In this document: piece after piece, positions 46,876 through 53,857 of the stretch | Layout: every line of letters starts with the position of its first letter | Numbering within the stretch: position 1 is the stretch's first letter | Assembly: GCA_036406675.1 (NCBI GenBank) | Contig: DASXAO010000084.1 | Span: 1 to 64,000 of the forward strand | Origin: SCGC-AG-212-J23 sp036406675 | GTDB lineage: Bacteria > Pseudomonadota > Gammaproteobacteria > Burkholderiales > SG8-39 | Direction: 5' to 3' | DNA: 64,000 nt | Made by a program: the position numbers and the translations under genes | Notes under the pieces: generated by a model | What the model was told of the DNA's origin: nothing | Database searches by the model: none | Seen by the model: only the letters and a program-made list of their open reading frames with translations

Positions 46876-47601
46876 ATGCACACCGTTGGCTCCCGGCGCA
46901 GGACTTTTCTCTACACGGCATCGGCGCTCGCCATGGCTCTCGCTGCCGGTGGCCTGCGCGCCGAAGAGAAAGAGGCGGGCGAGAAAGACGTCGAAGCCGC
47001 CGAGGATCTCATGCGCGAGCATGGGGTGCTGAGGCGGATCCTGCTCGCCTATTCGGCGGCGGCCGGGCGGCTGCGGGCCGAATCGGCGGACGGGGTTCCC
47101 CCCAAGGCGCTGGCCGACGCGGCGGCGCTCTTCCGCACCTTCGGCGAGCAATACCATGAGCGCGCGCTCGAGGAAAAGCATGTCTTCCCGGTGGTTCAGC
47201 GCCTCAAGGGCGCGGCCGCGCGCTATCCGGCCATCCTGAAAACCCAGCACGACCGTGGTCGCGCGATCACCGACTACATCACTTCCGCGACCAAGGGGCT
47301 CCGCATCGCCGCGGCGGATCGGGATCCGCTCGCAAAGGCCCTGGATGCGCTCGTTCTGATGTACCAGCACCACACCGCCATCGAGGACACGGTGGTCTTC
47401 CCCGCGTGGAAGAATGCGCTCGCCGACAGCGAGTACAAGGAGCTCTCGGACCAGTTCGAGGAGCTCGAGCAGAAAATGTTCGGGCGCGACGGATTCGAGG
47501 ACGCGGTCAATCGGGTTGCCGCCATCGAGTCGAGCCTCGGCCTGTCCGATCTCGCTTCGTTCACCGCGCCGCCGCCGCCGGCTGCGTCAAGTAAGCGATG
47601 A
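46876..47601 (+). CDS. Exported hemerythrin-domain protein
   Basis: 241 residues with a twin-arginine signal (GSRRRTFLYTASALAMALAAG). The HHE fold carries iron ligands in LMREHGVLRR, EQYHERALEEKHVFP, KTQHDRGR and MYQHHTAIEDTVVFP. Probably binds di-iron for oxygen or NO sensing or storage in the periplasm. A GGAG site precedes the ATG. Converges with the cytochrome c gene, overlapping its end by 41 bases. Confidence 0.88.
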   Translation: MHTVGSRRRTFLYTASALAMALAAGGLRAEEKEAGEKDVEAAEDLMREHGVLRRILLAYSAAAGRLRAESADGVPPKALADAAALFRTFGEQYHERALEEKHVFPVVQRLKGAAARYPAILKTQHDRGRAITDYITSATKGLRIAAADRDPLAKALDALVLMYQHHTAIEDTVVFPAWKNALADSEYKELSDQFEELEQKMFGRDGFEDAVNRVAAIESSLGLSDLASFTAPPPPAASSKR

Positions 47602-47947
47602 GCGCGGCGCGGTCGGCGTCGTCAGGCACGCTGTAGTTCATCCGCTGTCCCGGTATCAGGCGCTCCGGATTCGCGAGCCAGGCGTCGAGCGTCTTGGCGC
47701 TCCACACGACGCGCGAGGCGCGCAGCGCGGCAGAGTACTCGAATCCCGCCACCGAGCCGGCTTTGCGGCCGACGACGCCGCGGTGGCGGGGCCCGACGCG
47801 GTCCTGGTCGAGCGAGTGGCATCCCGAGCAGCGCGACTCGTACAGCGCCTTTCCCCGCTCCGGATCGGCTGCTTGCGCCATCGCGCAGGCAGCCGAAACC
47901 GCGAGGAGAAAGGCGGCGGCGCTAGGCGCCAAAGCTGAGCGGCGCAC
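47561..47947 (-). CDS. Class I cytochrome c
   Basis: 128 residues from GTG 47947. Signal peptide ending AMAQAADP, heme site SRCSGCHSLDQDRVGP, and the axial Met in QRMNYSVPDDADRAALIAYL. Overlaps the end of the ferritin-like gene by 26 bases, so it is in the same transcript and under the same SigK-type promoter. An electron-transfer role is likely. Confidence 0.88.
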   Translation of the reverse strand: MRRSALAPSAAAFLLAVSAACAMAQAADPERGKALYESRCSGCHSLDQDRVGPRHRGVVGRKAGSVAGFEYSAALRASRVVWSAKTLDAWLANPERLIPGQRMNYSVPDDADRAALIAYLTQPAAAAR

Positions 47948-48491
47948 CGGGAAGCTGCCTGCCGAGAACGCCGGAGAGGGCGGTCCAGTGCATGGTCTCG
48001 TCGGCGGCGAGCCGCGCGGCCACTTTCGCCAGGTTCGCGTCCTGGAACGACGGAATGACGCCGAGGTAGGCGTTGCTTGCGCCGAGCTCGAGGCGCGCAG
48101 CGAGGTTGAGGATGTCCTCCTGCGACTTGATCGTTGCCGCATTCAGGGTGCGCGCGTACTCCGCCATCGGCTTCTCCGCCGCCGGCCGGCCGCCGAGCTT
48201 CTCGATCGTCGCGATCAGCGCGTCGCGGTGCCCTTTGTGGTGCGACTGGAACAGGACCGCCGCGTCGAGCACCGGCTTCTGCAGCAGCCCGCTCTGCGCG
48301 CCCAGCTGGTAGGCGTTGATGGCCTCGTGCTCGAGGCCGAGCGCGACGTTGAGGATGTCGACATCGCGCGCCCCGTTCATGCCCATGGCGAGACCGCGGC
48401 CGGGGACTCCGGCGATCAGGCCGAAGGCGGCCGCGGACAGGGTGGTGGTAGCCGAGGCGGTGAGAAAGCTGCGACGCTTGTGGTTCAGCAT
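47922..48491 (-). CDS. Tat-exported ferritin-like (DUF4439/Ferritin_2) protein
   Basis: 189 residues. Twin-arginine signal HKRRSFLTASATTTLS. Ferritin-like helices carry possible di-iron ligands: ALGLEHEAINAYQLGAQSG, LFQSHHKGHRDALI, LAARLELGASNAYLG, LAADETMHWTAL. Iron or oxidant handling is plausible. First gene of an operon with cytochrome c, behind a SigK-type promoter. Confidence 0.85.
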   Translation of the reverse strand: MLNHKRRSFLTASATTTLSAAAFGLIAGVPGRGLAMGMNGARDVDILNVALGLEHEAINAYQLGAQSGLLQKPVLDAAVLFQSHHKGHRDALIATIEKLGGRPAAEKPMAEYARTLNAATIKSQEDILNLAARLELGASNAYLGVIPSFQDANLAKVAARLAADETMHWTALSGVLGRQLPGAPLSFGA

Positions 48492-48541
48492 GGTTGACTC
48501 CCGTTAGGTGGTGGGCAATGCATTGCGCATACGGCAGTGCG

Positions 48542-48569
48542 TATACGCCCCGCCCCCTGCCTTGGATTC
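48542..48569 (-). promoter_or_regulatory. SigK-type promoter for the ferritin-like/cytochrome c operon
   Basis: On the minus strand GAATCC (48569-48564) and CGTATA (48547-48542) are 16 bases apart. The -35 overlaps the stop of the anti-sigma gene and the start codon of the ferritin-like gene is 50 bases downstream. The same motif with the same spacing lies before the sigma gene (49837-49864). Confidence 0.72.
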
Positions 48570-49251
48570 AGGCACCGATGGCGCCGACGAACACGACCGG
48601 GCCGGTGGGCGCTCCGGTCGGCGAGCCGCCGGCAGGCTCGACCGACACCGCGAGCTTGGCGCCGCGGGTGAGGCGCGCCGCCTGCGCCTGCGGCAGCGCA
48701 AGCCTCGCGTCGAGGCTGCCGAGCACGGCGAGCGACACCGGCGCGCCGCCTTCGGCCGGGATCAGCCAGAGCTCGTAGCTCTGCGACGGGCCGGCGAGCA
48801 CCGGACGCGTCGCGCGCAGCTCGAGCGTCCTGCGGTCCGCCGACAGCGCCGCGCTGATGCGCGCCGCGTCGCCGGCTCCGGAGAGCTGCGCGATCTCGGA
48901 GAACGAGCTCGTGTGTTGCAGCGGGAGGATCTGCAATCCGATGGCGAGGAGCGCCGCGGCGGTTGCGGCGATCGCCCACCCGCGCCAGATCGACACGCGG
49001 CGGTGCCAGGGCGTGCGGTAGCGGGAGAGGCCCAGCTCGCGCTCGAGGCGCGGCCAGGCCGAAGCCGGCGGAGGCGTTTCGATCATGGACGAGTACCTCG
49101 GAGCGAGAGCTTCCCAATGGCGCAGGCGGGCCGCGACCAGCGGCTCCTCGCGCAGCGCGCGCTCGAAGCGCCGGCGCGCCCGGCCGCGCAGCGTGCCGAG
49201 CAGGTACTCGCCGCAAAGCGCGTCCAGACGGGGATCGCGCGCCAGCTTCAT
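48568..49251 (-). CDS. RskA-like anti-sigma factor
   Basis: 227 residues from an ATG that overlaps the sigma stop (ATGA). N-terminal sigma-binding part DPRLDALCGEYLLGTLRGRARRRFERALREEPLVAARLRHWE; single membrane helix GWAIAATAAALLAIGLQILPL; periplasmic RskA domain with GPSQSYELWLIPAEGGAPVSLAVLGSLDA. Family members hold SigK until cleaved at the membrane. Confidence 0.9.
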   Translation of the reverse strand: MKLARDPRLDALCGEYLLGTLRGRARRRFERALREEPLVAARLRHWEALAPRYSSMIETPPPASAWPRLERELGLSRYRTPWHRRVSIWRGWAIAATAAALLAIGLQILPLQHTSSFSEIAQLSGAGDAARISAALSADRRTLELRATRPVLAGPSQSYELWLIPAEGGAPVSLAVLGSLDARLALPQAQAARLTRGAKLAVSVEPAGGSPTGAPTGPVVFVGAIGA

Positions 49252-49829
49252 CGCGCCGTATCCATGCATTCCTCGACGCAGGAGCGCAGGTTCGCCAGGC
49301 CGCGGCGCACCCAGGTCTTGACCGTGCCGAGCGGCTGCGCAAGATGCACTGCCAGGTCGCTGTGGCTCATGCCGCGGTCATACGCAAGCACCAGGGCCTG
49401 GCGCTCCTGCGGGCGAAGCTCGCCTAGGCAGTCGCGCAGCCAGCGAGAAGCGCGCCCCGCATCGACCGAGTCCTCGGCCGCCGGCGCCCAGTCGAACAGG
49501 CGGTCGAGCTCGTCCTCCTCAGAGATGGAATCGACGCGCGAGACGTCGTGACTCGCCACGAGGTCGAGGGCGCGGTTTCGCACGATGGCCGCCATCCAGG
49601 CGAGCGGCTGCTCGGCGAGCGGGTCGAAGCGGCCGGCCGCGGCCCAGATCCGGGTGAAGCCGTCGTGCAGCACCTCCTCGGCGAGCTCGCGCCGGCGCAC
49701 GATGCGCTGCGCGATGCCGAAAAGAAGCGGCGCGCAGGCCTTGTAGAGCGCCTCGAAGGCCTCGGCCGCGCCCTCCCCCCGGGCCGCGGTGGCGAGCAGC
49801 AGCCGCTTGATGTCGGCGTCGGACCTCAT
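49248..49829 (-). CDS. sigK: ECF RNA polymerase sigma factor, SigK-like
   Basis: 193 residues from the ATG at 49829. Region 2: FEALYKACAPLLFGIAQRIVRRRELAEEVLHDGFTRIWAAAGRFDP with LAWMAAIVRNRALDLVASH. Region 4: LRPQERQALVLAYDRGMSHSDLAVHLAQPLGTVKTWVRRGLANLRSCVEE. Typically paired with RskA. Its own promoter (49837-49864) ends 7 bases before the ATG, so the message should be nearly leaderless. Confidence 0.92.
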   Translation of the reverse strand: MRSDADIKRLLLATAARGEGAAEAFEALYKACAPLLFGIAQRIVRRRELAEEVLHDGFTRIWAAAGRFDPLAEQPLAWMAAIVRNRALDLVASHDVSRVDSISEEDELDRLFDWAPAAEDSVDAGRASRWLRDCLGELRPQERQALVLAYDRGMSHSDLAVHLAQPLGTVKTWVRRGLANLRSCVEECMDTAR

Positions 49830-49836
49830 CCGTCTT

Positions 49837-49864
49837 AGTACGGCCGAGGCGCCTTTTTGGATTC
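49837..49864 (-). promoter_or_regulatory. SigK-type autogenous promoter
   Basis: GAATCC (49864-49859), 16 bases, CGTACT (49842-49837), on the minus strand. It overlaps nothing but the 43-base gap after pxpA. The start codon at 49829 is 7 bases past the -10, so transcription should begin at about the ATG. Confidence 0.68.
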
Positions 49865-49872
49865 GTTCCCCG

Positions 49873-50628
49873 TCAGGGAGCCGAAACGTCGACGCCGCGC
49901 TGGGCGAACGCCTTGCGGATGGCCTTGGCAAAGGCCACCGCGCCGGGCTGGTCGCCGTGCAGGCAGAGCGTATCGGGCGAGACCGGTATGGCCTTCCCGG
50001 AAAGCGAGGTCACGAGGCGCTTCTCGACCATTACCACCGCGCGCTCGGCGGCCACGCCGGCGTCTTCGATCATCGCGCCCTGCGTGCCGCGCGGAGCGAG
50101 GGTGCCGTCGTCGGCATAGCCGCGGTCGGCGAACACTTCCCCGGCGACCCGAAGGCCGCTCTGCTTCGCAATGTGCATCATTTTCGAATTGGACAAGGCG
50201 TAGAGCATCACACCTCCGCCGAGGTCGCGCACCGCGCGCGCCATGGCCTCCGCAAGGCCTTCGTCGTTCGCCGCCATGTTGTAGAGCGCCCCGTGGCACT
50301 TCACGTGGTGGAGCCGCGCGCCGGCGGCGCGGGCGAACGCCTCGACCGCCCCCGCCTGGTAGACCACGAGGTCGTACATGTCCTGCGGCGAGATCTTCAT
50401 GGCCCGGCGGCCGAAGCCCTGCAGGTCGGGCAGCGACGGATGCGCGCCGATCGCCACGCCCTGGTCGACCGCGAGCCGCACCGTGCCCCGGATGGTGGCC
50501 GGGTCGCCGCCATGGAAGCCGCAGGCGACGTTGGCCGACGAGACGAAGGGCATCACCGCGGCGTCGGCGCCGATCTTCCACGCACCGTAGCTCTCCCCCA
50601 TGTCGCAGTTGATGTCGATGGTGGTCAT
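49873..50628 (-). CDS. pxpA: 5-oxoprolinase subunit A (LamB/YcsF family)
   Basis: 251 residues from ATG 50628, which overlaps the pxpC stop. IDINCDMGESYG, VSSANVACGFHGGDPATI, GAHPSLPDLQGFGRR, HHVKCHGALYNM and SEVFADRGY-like GEVFADRGYADDG are the family's metal and substrate loops. With PxpBC it cleaves 5-oxoproline to glutamate using ATP. Last of the minus-strand run that starts with the TPP enzyme. Confidence 0.95.
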   Translation of the reverse strand: MTTIDINCDMGESYGAWKIGADAAVMPFVSSANVACGFHGGDPATIRGTVRLAVDQGVAIGAHPSLPDLQGFGRRAMKISPQDMYDLVVYQAGAVEAFARAAGARLHHVKCHGALYNMAANDEGLAEAMARAVRDLGGGVMLYALSNSKMMHIAKQSGLRVAGEVFADRGYADDGTLAPRGTQGAMIEDAGVAAERAVVMVEKRLVTSLSGKAIPVSPDTLCLHGDQPGAVAFAKAIRKAFAQRGVDVSAP

Positions 50629-51596
50629 TGGCCGTAGTTCCACGCGATGCCGCGCAGCGCGGCGGCGAGCCTTTCGCGGGTGTCGTGGCGCAGCTCCGCC
50701 GCCATGCCGAGATCGCAGCGCGCGAAGTGGACCGTGCCGCCGGGCGCGAGCTGCGCGAGGCGCGCCACGTCGGCGGAGACGATCTCCGCGATCCTCGGGT
50801 AGCCGCCGGTGGTCTGGTGATCGGCCATGAGCGTGATCGGCGTCCCGTTCGCCGGCACCTGCACGCTGCCGAGCGCGGTCGGCCCGGACAGTATCTCATT
50901 TTGGTCGCTGCGCACGAGCGCGGGACCCGTCAGGCGGAACCCCATGCGGTTCGACTCCGGGGCGATCTTCCATACCGTGTCGAAGAAGCTGCGCTGCGCG
51001 TTCGAGTCGAAGCTCGCGAAGTGCTGCCCTTCCAGGACGTGCACCAGGATCGGCTCGCGGTCGGGCAGCGTGAAGGGCGGCGCCGACCACTTCACGGTCC
51101 CGTTGCGGGTCTTTTTCAGCTTCGCGAAGCGCTCCTTCGCGGCGGCGTCGCGAAGCGGGAGCGCGTCGCCGTGCTTCAGCGCGCGGCCCTGGAACCCGCC
51201 GAAGTGGCCCGGCAGGTAGGTGCTGCAGCTCCCCAGCACCGGCGCGACCGCGAAGCCTCCCGCCACGGCGAGGTAGGCGCGCGCGCCTCGCGCCGCGTGC
51301 CCGACATTGAACCGGCTGCCCGCCGGCGCGAGCACCGGGCGGTTGCGCGGAAAGTTGCCGTCGAACTCGGCGCCGCACAGCGCGACCAGCGTCTCGTCCT
51401 CGAACGAAAGCTCGGGGCCGATCACCGTGATCTCGAGCGCCGCCTCGCCGGCGTCGTTGCCCACCAGCGCGTTGGCGAGCGCGAGCGCCACCGGGTCCAT
51501 CGCGCCGCCGGGGCACAGGCCCACGTGCTGCAGGCCGTGCCGGCCGCCGTCCTGCAGCGTGGTGAGCAGCCCCGGCCTGATCACGCGGATCGTCAT
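50625..51596 (-). CDS. pxpC: 5-oxoprolinase subunit C (biotin-dependent carboxyltransferase-like, KipA)
   Basis: 323 residues from ATG 51596 (the frame is open from 51674 but the family starts at TIRVIRPGLLTTLQDGGRHG). Then HVGLCPGGAMDPVALALANALVGN, APAGSRFNVG, GFQGRALKHGD, SNRMGFRLTGPAL, ADHQTTGGYPRIAEI. It partners PxpB. The start overlaps the stop of a 5-codon minigene (51593-51610). Confidence 0.95.
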   Translation of the reverse strand: MTIRVIRPGLLTTLQDGGRHGLQHVGLCPGGAMDPVALALANALVGNDAGEAALEITVIGPELSFEDETLVALCGAEFDGNFPRNRPVLAPAGSRFNVGHAARGARAYLAVAGGFAVAPVLGSCSTYLPGHFGGFQGRALKHGDALPLRDAAAKERFAKLKKTRNGTVKWSAPPFTLPDREPILVHVLEGQHFASFDSNAQRSFFDTVWKIAPESNRMGFRLTGPALVRSDQNEILSGPTALGSVQVPANGTPITLMADHQTTGGYPRIAEIVSADVARLAQLAPGGTVHFARCDLGMAAELRHDTRERLAAALRGIAWNYGQ

Positions 51597-51610
51597 GCGC
51601 GGATCGTCAT
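51593..51610 (-). other. Five-codon coupled minigene created by a 13-bp duplication
   Basis: CGCGGATCGTCAT occurs at 51584-51596 and again at 51598-51610 (plus strand). On the minus strand the upstream copy gives an ATG overlapping the pxpB stop, reads MTIRA, and stops in TGA that overlaps the true pxpC ATG. It duplicates the pxpC start. Confidence 0.6.
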
Positions 51611-52317
51611 TTGTGGAGCGCCGCGAATTCTTCGGCCGTAATGGCGCGAAAGCGCACGCGGTCGCCCGGCGCAAGCAGGCTCGGCGCCTCGCGCCCGGCG
51701 TCGAACACGGCGAGCGGGGTGCGGCCGATCACGCTCCACCCGCCCGAGATAGCGTAGGGATAGACCACGGTCTGCTCGTTGGCGATCGCCACCGCGCCCG
51801 GCGCGACGAGCGCCCGCGGCGTGGCGCGCCGCGGCACCGCGAGCTTCGCCTCGAGCCCGCTCATATACGCATGCCCCGGGGCGAAGCCGATCATGAGCAC
51901 GCGGTACTCGCCGGCGGCGTGCATGCGAGCGACCTCGCCGACGTCGAGCTTCACCTGGCTCGCGACCGCCTCGATGTCGGGCGCGAACTCGCGCTCGTAG
52001 CACACCGGCACCTCCACCGTTCGCGGCGGCGCCTCCTCCGGGGCGCTCTCCCCCTTCATGCATTCCTGCACCAGGATCGCGGCAGCCTCGAGGGCGTCGC
52101 CGTGCACGTCGGGATGGTCGGGGTCGTAGTGCAGCGCGAGCCCGCCCAGCGCCGGCACCACGTCGCGCAGCCACGGCCGCGCGCGCGAGCGCACCGCCGC
52201 CGCGAGCTGCTGCACGAACGCGTTCACCTCGAGATCGAGCTTGTCGGCGAACTCGATGTACGCGGCGCAGTCGCCTAGCGGCACGATCGCCTTGGGCTCG
52301 AGCGATTTTTTAGCCAT
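51607..52317 (-). CDS. pxpB: 5-oxoprolinase subunit B (KipI-like)
   Basis: 236 residues. The N-terminal IVPLGDCAAYIEFADKLDLEVNAFVQQL and C-terminal MIGFAPGHAYMSGL, VPRRATPRALVAPGAVAIANEQTVVYPYAISGGWSVIGRTP, the cyclophilin-like PxpB fold. The start lies 10 bases beyond a GGGGTCAGACCCC palindrome. Confidence 0.94.
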   Translation of the reverse strand: MAKKSLEPKAIVPLGDCAAYIEFADKLDLEVNAFVQQLAAAVRSRARPWLRDVVPALGGLALHYDPDHPDVHGDALEAAAILVQECMKGESAPEEAPPRTVEVPVCYEREFAPDIEAVASQVKLDVGEVARMHAAGEYRVLMIGFAPGHAYMSGLEAKLAVPRRATPRALVAPGAVAIANEQTVVYPYAISGGWSVIGRTPLAVFDAGREAPSLLAPGDRVRFRAITAEEFAALHK

Positions 52318-52327
52318 CAGGAAGACA

Positions 52328-52342
52328 AGGGGTCAGACCCCT
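52328..52342. repeat. Short palindrome of the GGGGTCAG family between NHase and pxp genes
   Basis: AGGGGTCAGACCCCT is a 15-bp palindrome (7-bp arms) followed by AATTTTGCTTTTT. It lies between the nitrile hydratase alpha gene and pxpB in the same operon direction. It could be an intra-operon attenuator or RNA-stabilising hairpin. Confidence 0.7.
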
Positions 52343-52353
52343 AATTTTGCTTT

Positions 52354-52944
52354 TTATGTTCTCGGTACCGCAACGCCGATCATCGAATCCCGGGTCACGA
52401 GCGAGGCGAGGCGCTCCTCGCTCCAGCCGTCGGTCCCGGCCGGGCGCATCGGCAGGACGAGGTAGCGCATGTCCGCGGTGGAGTCGTGCACCCGGATCGC
52501 CACCTGCTCCGGAATCTCGAGCCCGAACTCGGCCAGCACGGCGCGAGGCTCGCGCACCATGCGCGAGCGGTAGTTGCGCGACTTGTACCACTCGGGCGGG
52601 ATACCGAGGAGCATCCGCGGATAGCAGGAGCAGAGCGTGCAAACGATCGCGTTGTGCACCTCGGGCGTGTTCTCGACCACGAGGAGCTTCAGCGCCGGGA
52701 TCTCGAGGCCGAGCTCTTCACAGGCCTTGGTGCCGTTCGCGAGCAGGCGCTTCCTGTACTCCGGGTCGACCCAGGCGCGCGCCACCACGCGCGCGCCGCG
52801 CTCGTAGCCGCGCTTGCGCATCGCCTCCACTTCCTCGGCGACCTCCTCCTCGGTGACCACGCCCTTCTCCACCAGCAGCTCGCGCAGGCTGATCTCCATC
52901 AGCTGGAAGTACGTCAGCGGCCGGTATGGACCCGGATCGTTCAT
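52354..52944 (-). CDS. Nitrile hydratase alpha / thiocyanate hydrolase gamma-like subunit, cobalt type
   Basis: 196 residues from ATG 52944, overlapping the preceding stop. The metal claw VCTLCSCYPR has the C-T-L-C-S-C arrangement of the cobalt class (Fe class has CSLCSC). After CYP stands R-M-L rather than the Trp usual in nitrile hydratases; IPPEWYKSRNYRSRMVREPRAVLAEFGLE is kept. The two modified cysteines would bind Co(III) and hydrate a nitrile or thiocyanate. Confidence 0.9.
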   Translation of the reverse strand: MNDPGPYRPLTYFQLMEISLRELLVEKGVVTEEEVAEEVEAMRKRGYERGARVVARAWVDPEYRKRLLANGTKACEELGLEIPALKLLVVENTPEVHNAIVCTLCSCYPRMLLGIPPEWYKSRNYRSRMVREPRAVLAEFGLEIPEQVAIRVHDSTADMRYLVLPMRPAGTDGWSEERLASLVTRDSMIGVAVPRT

Positions 52945-53249
52945 GGCTTCTCCAGCCAATGTTGATAGATCTCGACTTCGACGACATCGTGCGCGCCGCC
53001 GCGGTAGTCCGGCCACACGTCGCTCTGCCTGAATTTCACCCGGTACAGCGGCTGCGCCGGCAGCCCGTCGCGCATCTGGGCGAGCTCTTCAGGATTGGGA
53101 AACGCGCCGCAAACCCGCTCGACCGTGCCGGTCTTGCCGCGGATGTAGAAGGGGGTACGCACGTGCCCGAGCGGAAAGGCTTCGATCACCCGCACCGTTT
53201 CGCCGGGACGAAACCGCTCCTTCACCGGACGCGGCTTAGCCCTGGCCAC
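52941..53249 (-). CDS. Nitrile hydratase beta C-terminal domain protein
   Basis: 102 residues from GTG 53249. RFRPGETVRVIEAFPLGHVRTPFYIRGKTGTVERVCGAFPNPEELA and YRVKFRQSDVWPDYRGGAHDVVEVEIYQHWLE are the SH3-like C-terminal domain of the beta chain, which contributes residues round the cobalt site. In normal nitrile hydratase this is joined to the N-terminal helical domain; here, as in thiocyanate hydrolase, it is a separate gene. Confidence 0.9.
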   Translation of the reverse strand: MARAKPRPVKERFRPGETVRVIEAFPLGHVRTPFYIRGKTGTVERVCGAFPNPEELAQMRDGLPAQPLYRVKFRQSDVWPDYRGGAHDVVEVEIYQHWLEKP

Positions 53250-53538
53250 GCGCCTGCACCTCCAGCATCTTCCTCGCCAGCTCGGCGCTGGTGACGAGGC
53301 CGCGCTGGATCATGGTCTGCCCCAGCGCCACGACCCAGCGCTCGTAATAGCTCAGCGCATCGTAGGCCTGCGGCGTGAGCGTCTCGATGGCGCGCCGGCG
53401 CTCGTCGACGGTGAGCCGGCGCTTGCGTCCGAGGAGCACCGCCACGGCGTCCACGCGCCGTTCCCACTCCGCGTAGTCGTGCTCGTCGCGGTCGACCTTG
53501 CCCGCGGGCAAGCCGCCCATGTCGTGATGGCTACGCAC
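53236..53538 (-). CDS. Nitrile hydratase beta N-terminal-like protein, second copy
   Basis: 100 residues from GTG 53538, stop within the next gene's first codons. It reads SHHDMGGLPAGKVDRDEHDYAEWERRVDAVAVLL, then LTPQAYDALSYYERWVVALGQTMIQRGLVTSAELARKM, the helical N-terminal domain of the beta chain. It is a paralogue of the preceding gene (53531-53857). One may be structural and the other the small activator/cobalt chaperone (P14K/NhlE type), which is itself homologous to this domain. Confidence 0.85.
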   Translation of the reverse strand: MRSHHDMGGLPAGKVDRDEHDYAEWERRVDAVAVLLGRKRRLTVDERRRAIETLTPQAYDALSYYERWVVALGQTMIQRGLVTSAELARKMLEVQARGQG

Positions 53539-53857
53539 GCTTTCGTACCTCGTCCATCTTGGCGGCGAGCTCGGCAGTCGTGATCACGCCGCGCTGGATC
53601 ATCGTCTGCGTGAGCGAGGTAACCCACTTCTCGTAGTACGCAGTCCGGTCGTAGGTCTCCGGCGGCAGCGACTCGATGTTCTTGCGCAGCTCGTCCACGG
53701 TCATGAGGCGCTTTTTGCCGGTCAGGCCTATGCAGAGCAGCATGAGCGCGTCGACCCGGCGCTCCCACTCCTCGTAGTCGTGCTCGACCGGCTCGACCTT
53801 GCCCGCGGGCAGGCCGCCCATGTCGTGGTGTCCCCGAACGACCGCGTCTTCTTTCAT
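53531..53857 (-). CDS. Nitrile hydratase beta N-terminal-like protein, first copy
   Basis: 108 residues from ATG 53857, overlapping the TPP enzyme stop (ATGA). GHHDMGGLPAGKVEPVEHDYEEWERRVDALMLLC, then LPPETYDRTAYYEKWVTSLTQTMIQRGVITTAELAAKMDE. About 50 percent identical by eye to the second copy. Overlaps that copy by 8 bases. Confidence 0.85.
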   Translation of the reverse strand: MKEDAVVRGHHDMGGLPAGKVEPVEHDYEEWERRVDALMLLCIGLTGKKRLMTVDELRKNIESLPPETYDRTAYYEKWVTSLTQTMIQRGVITTAELAAKMDEVRKRA

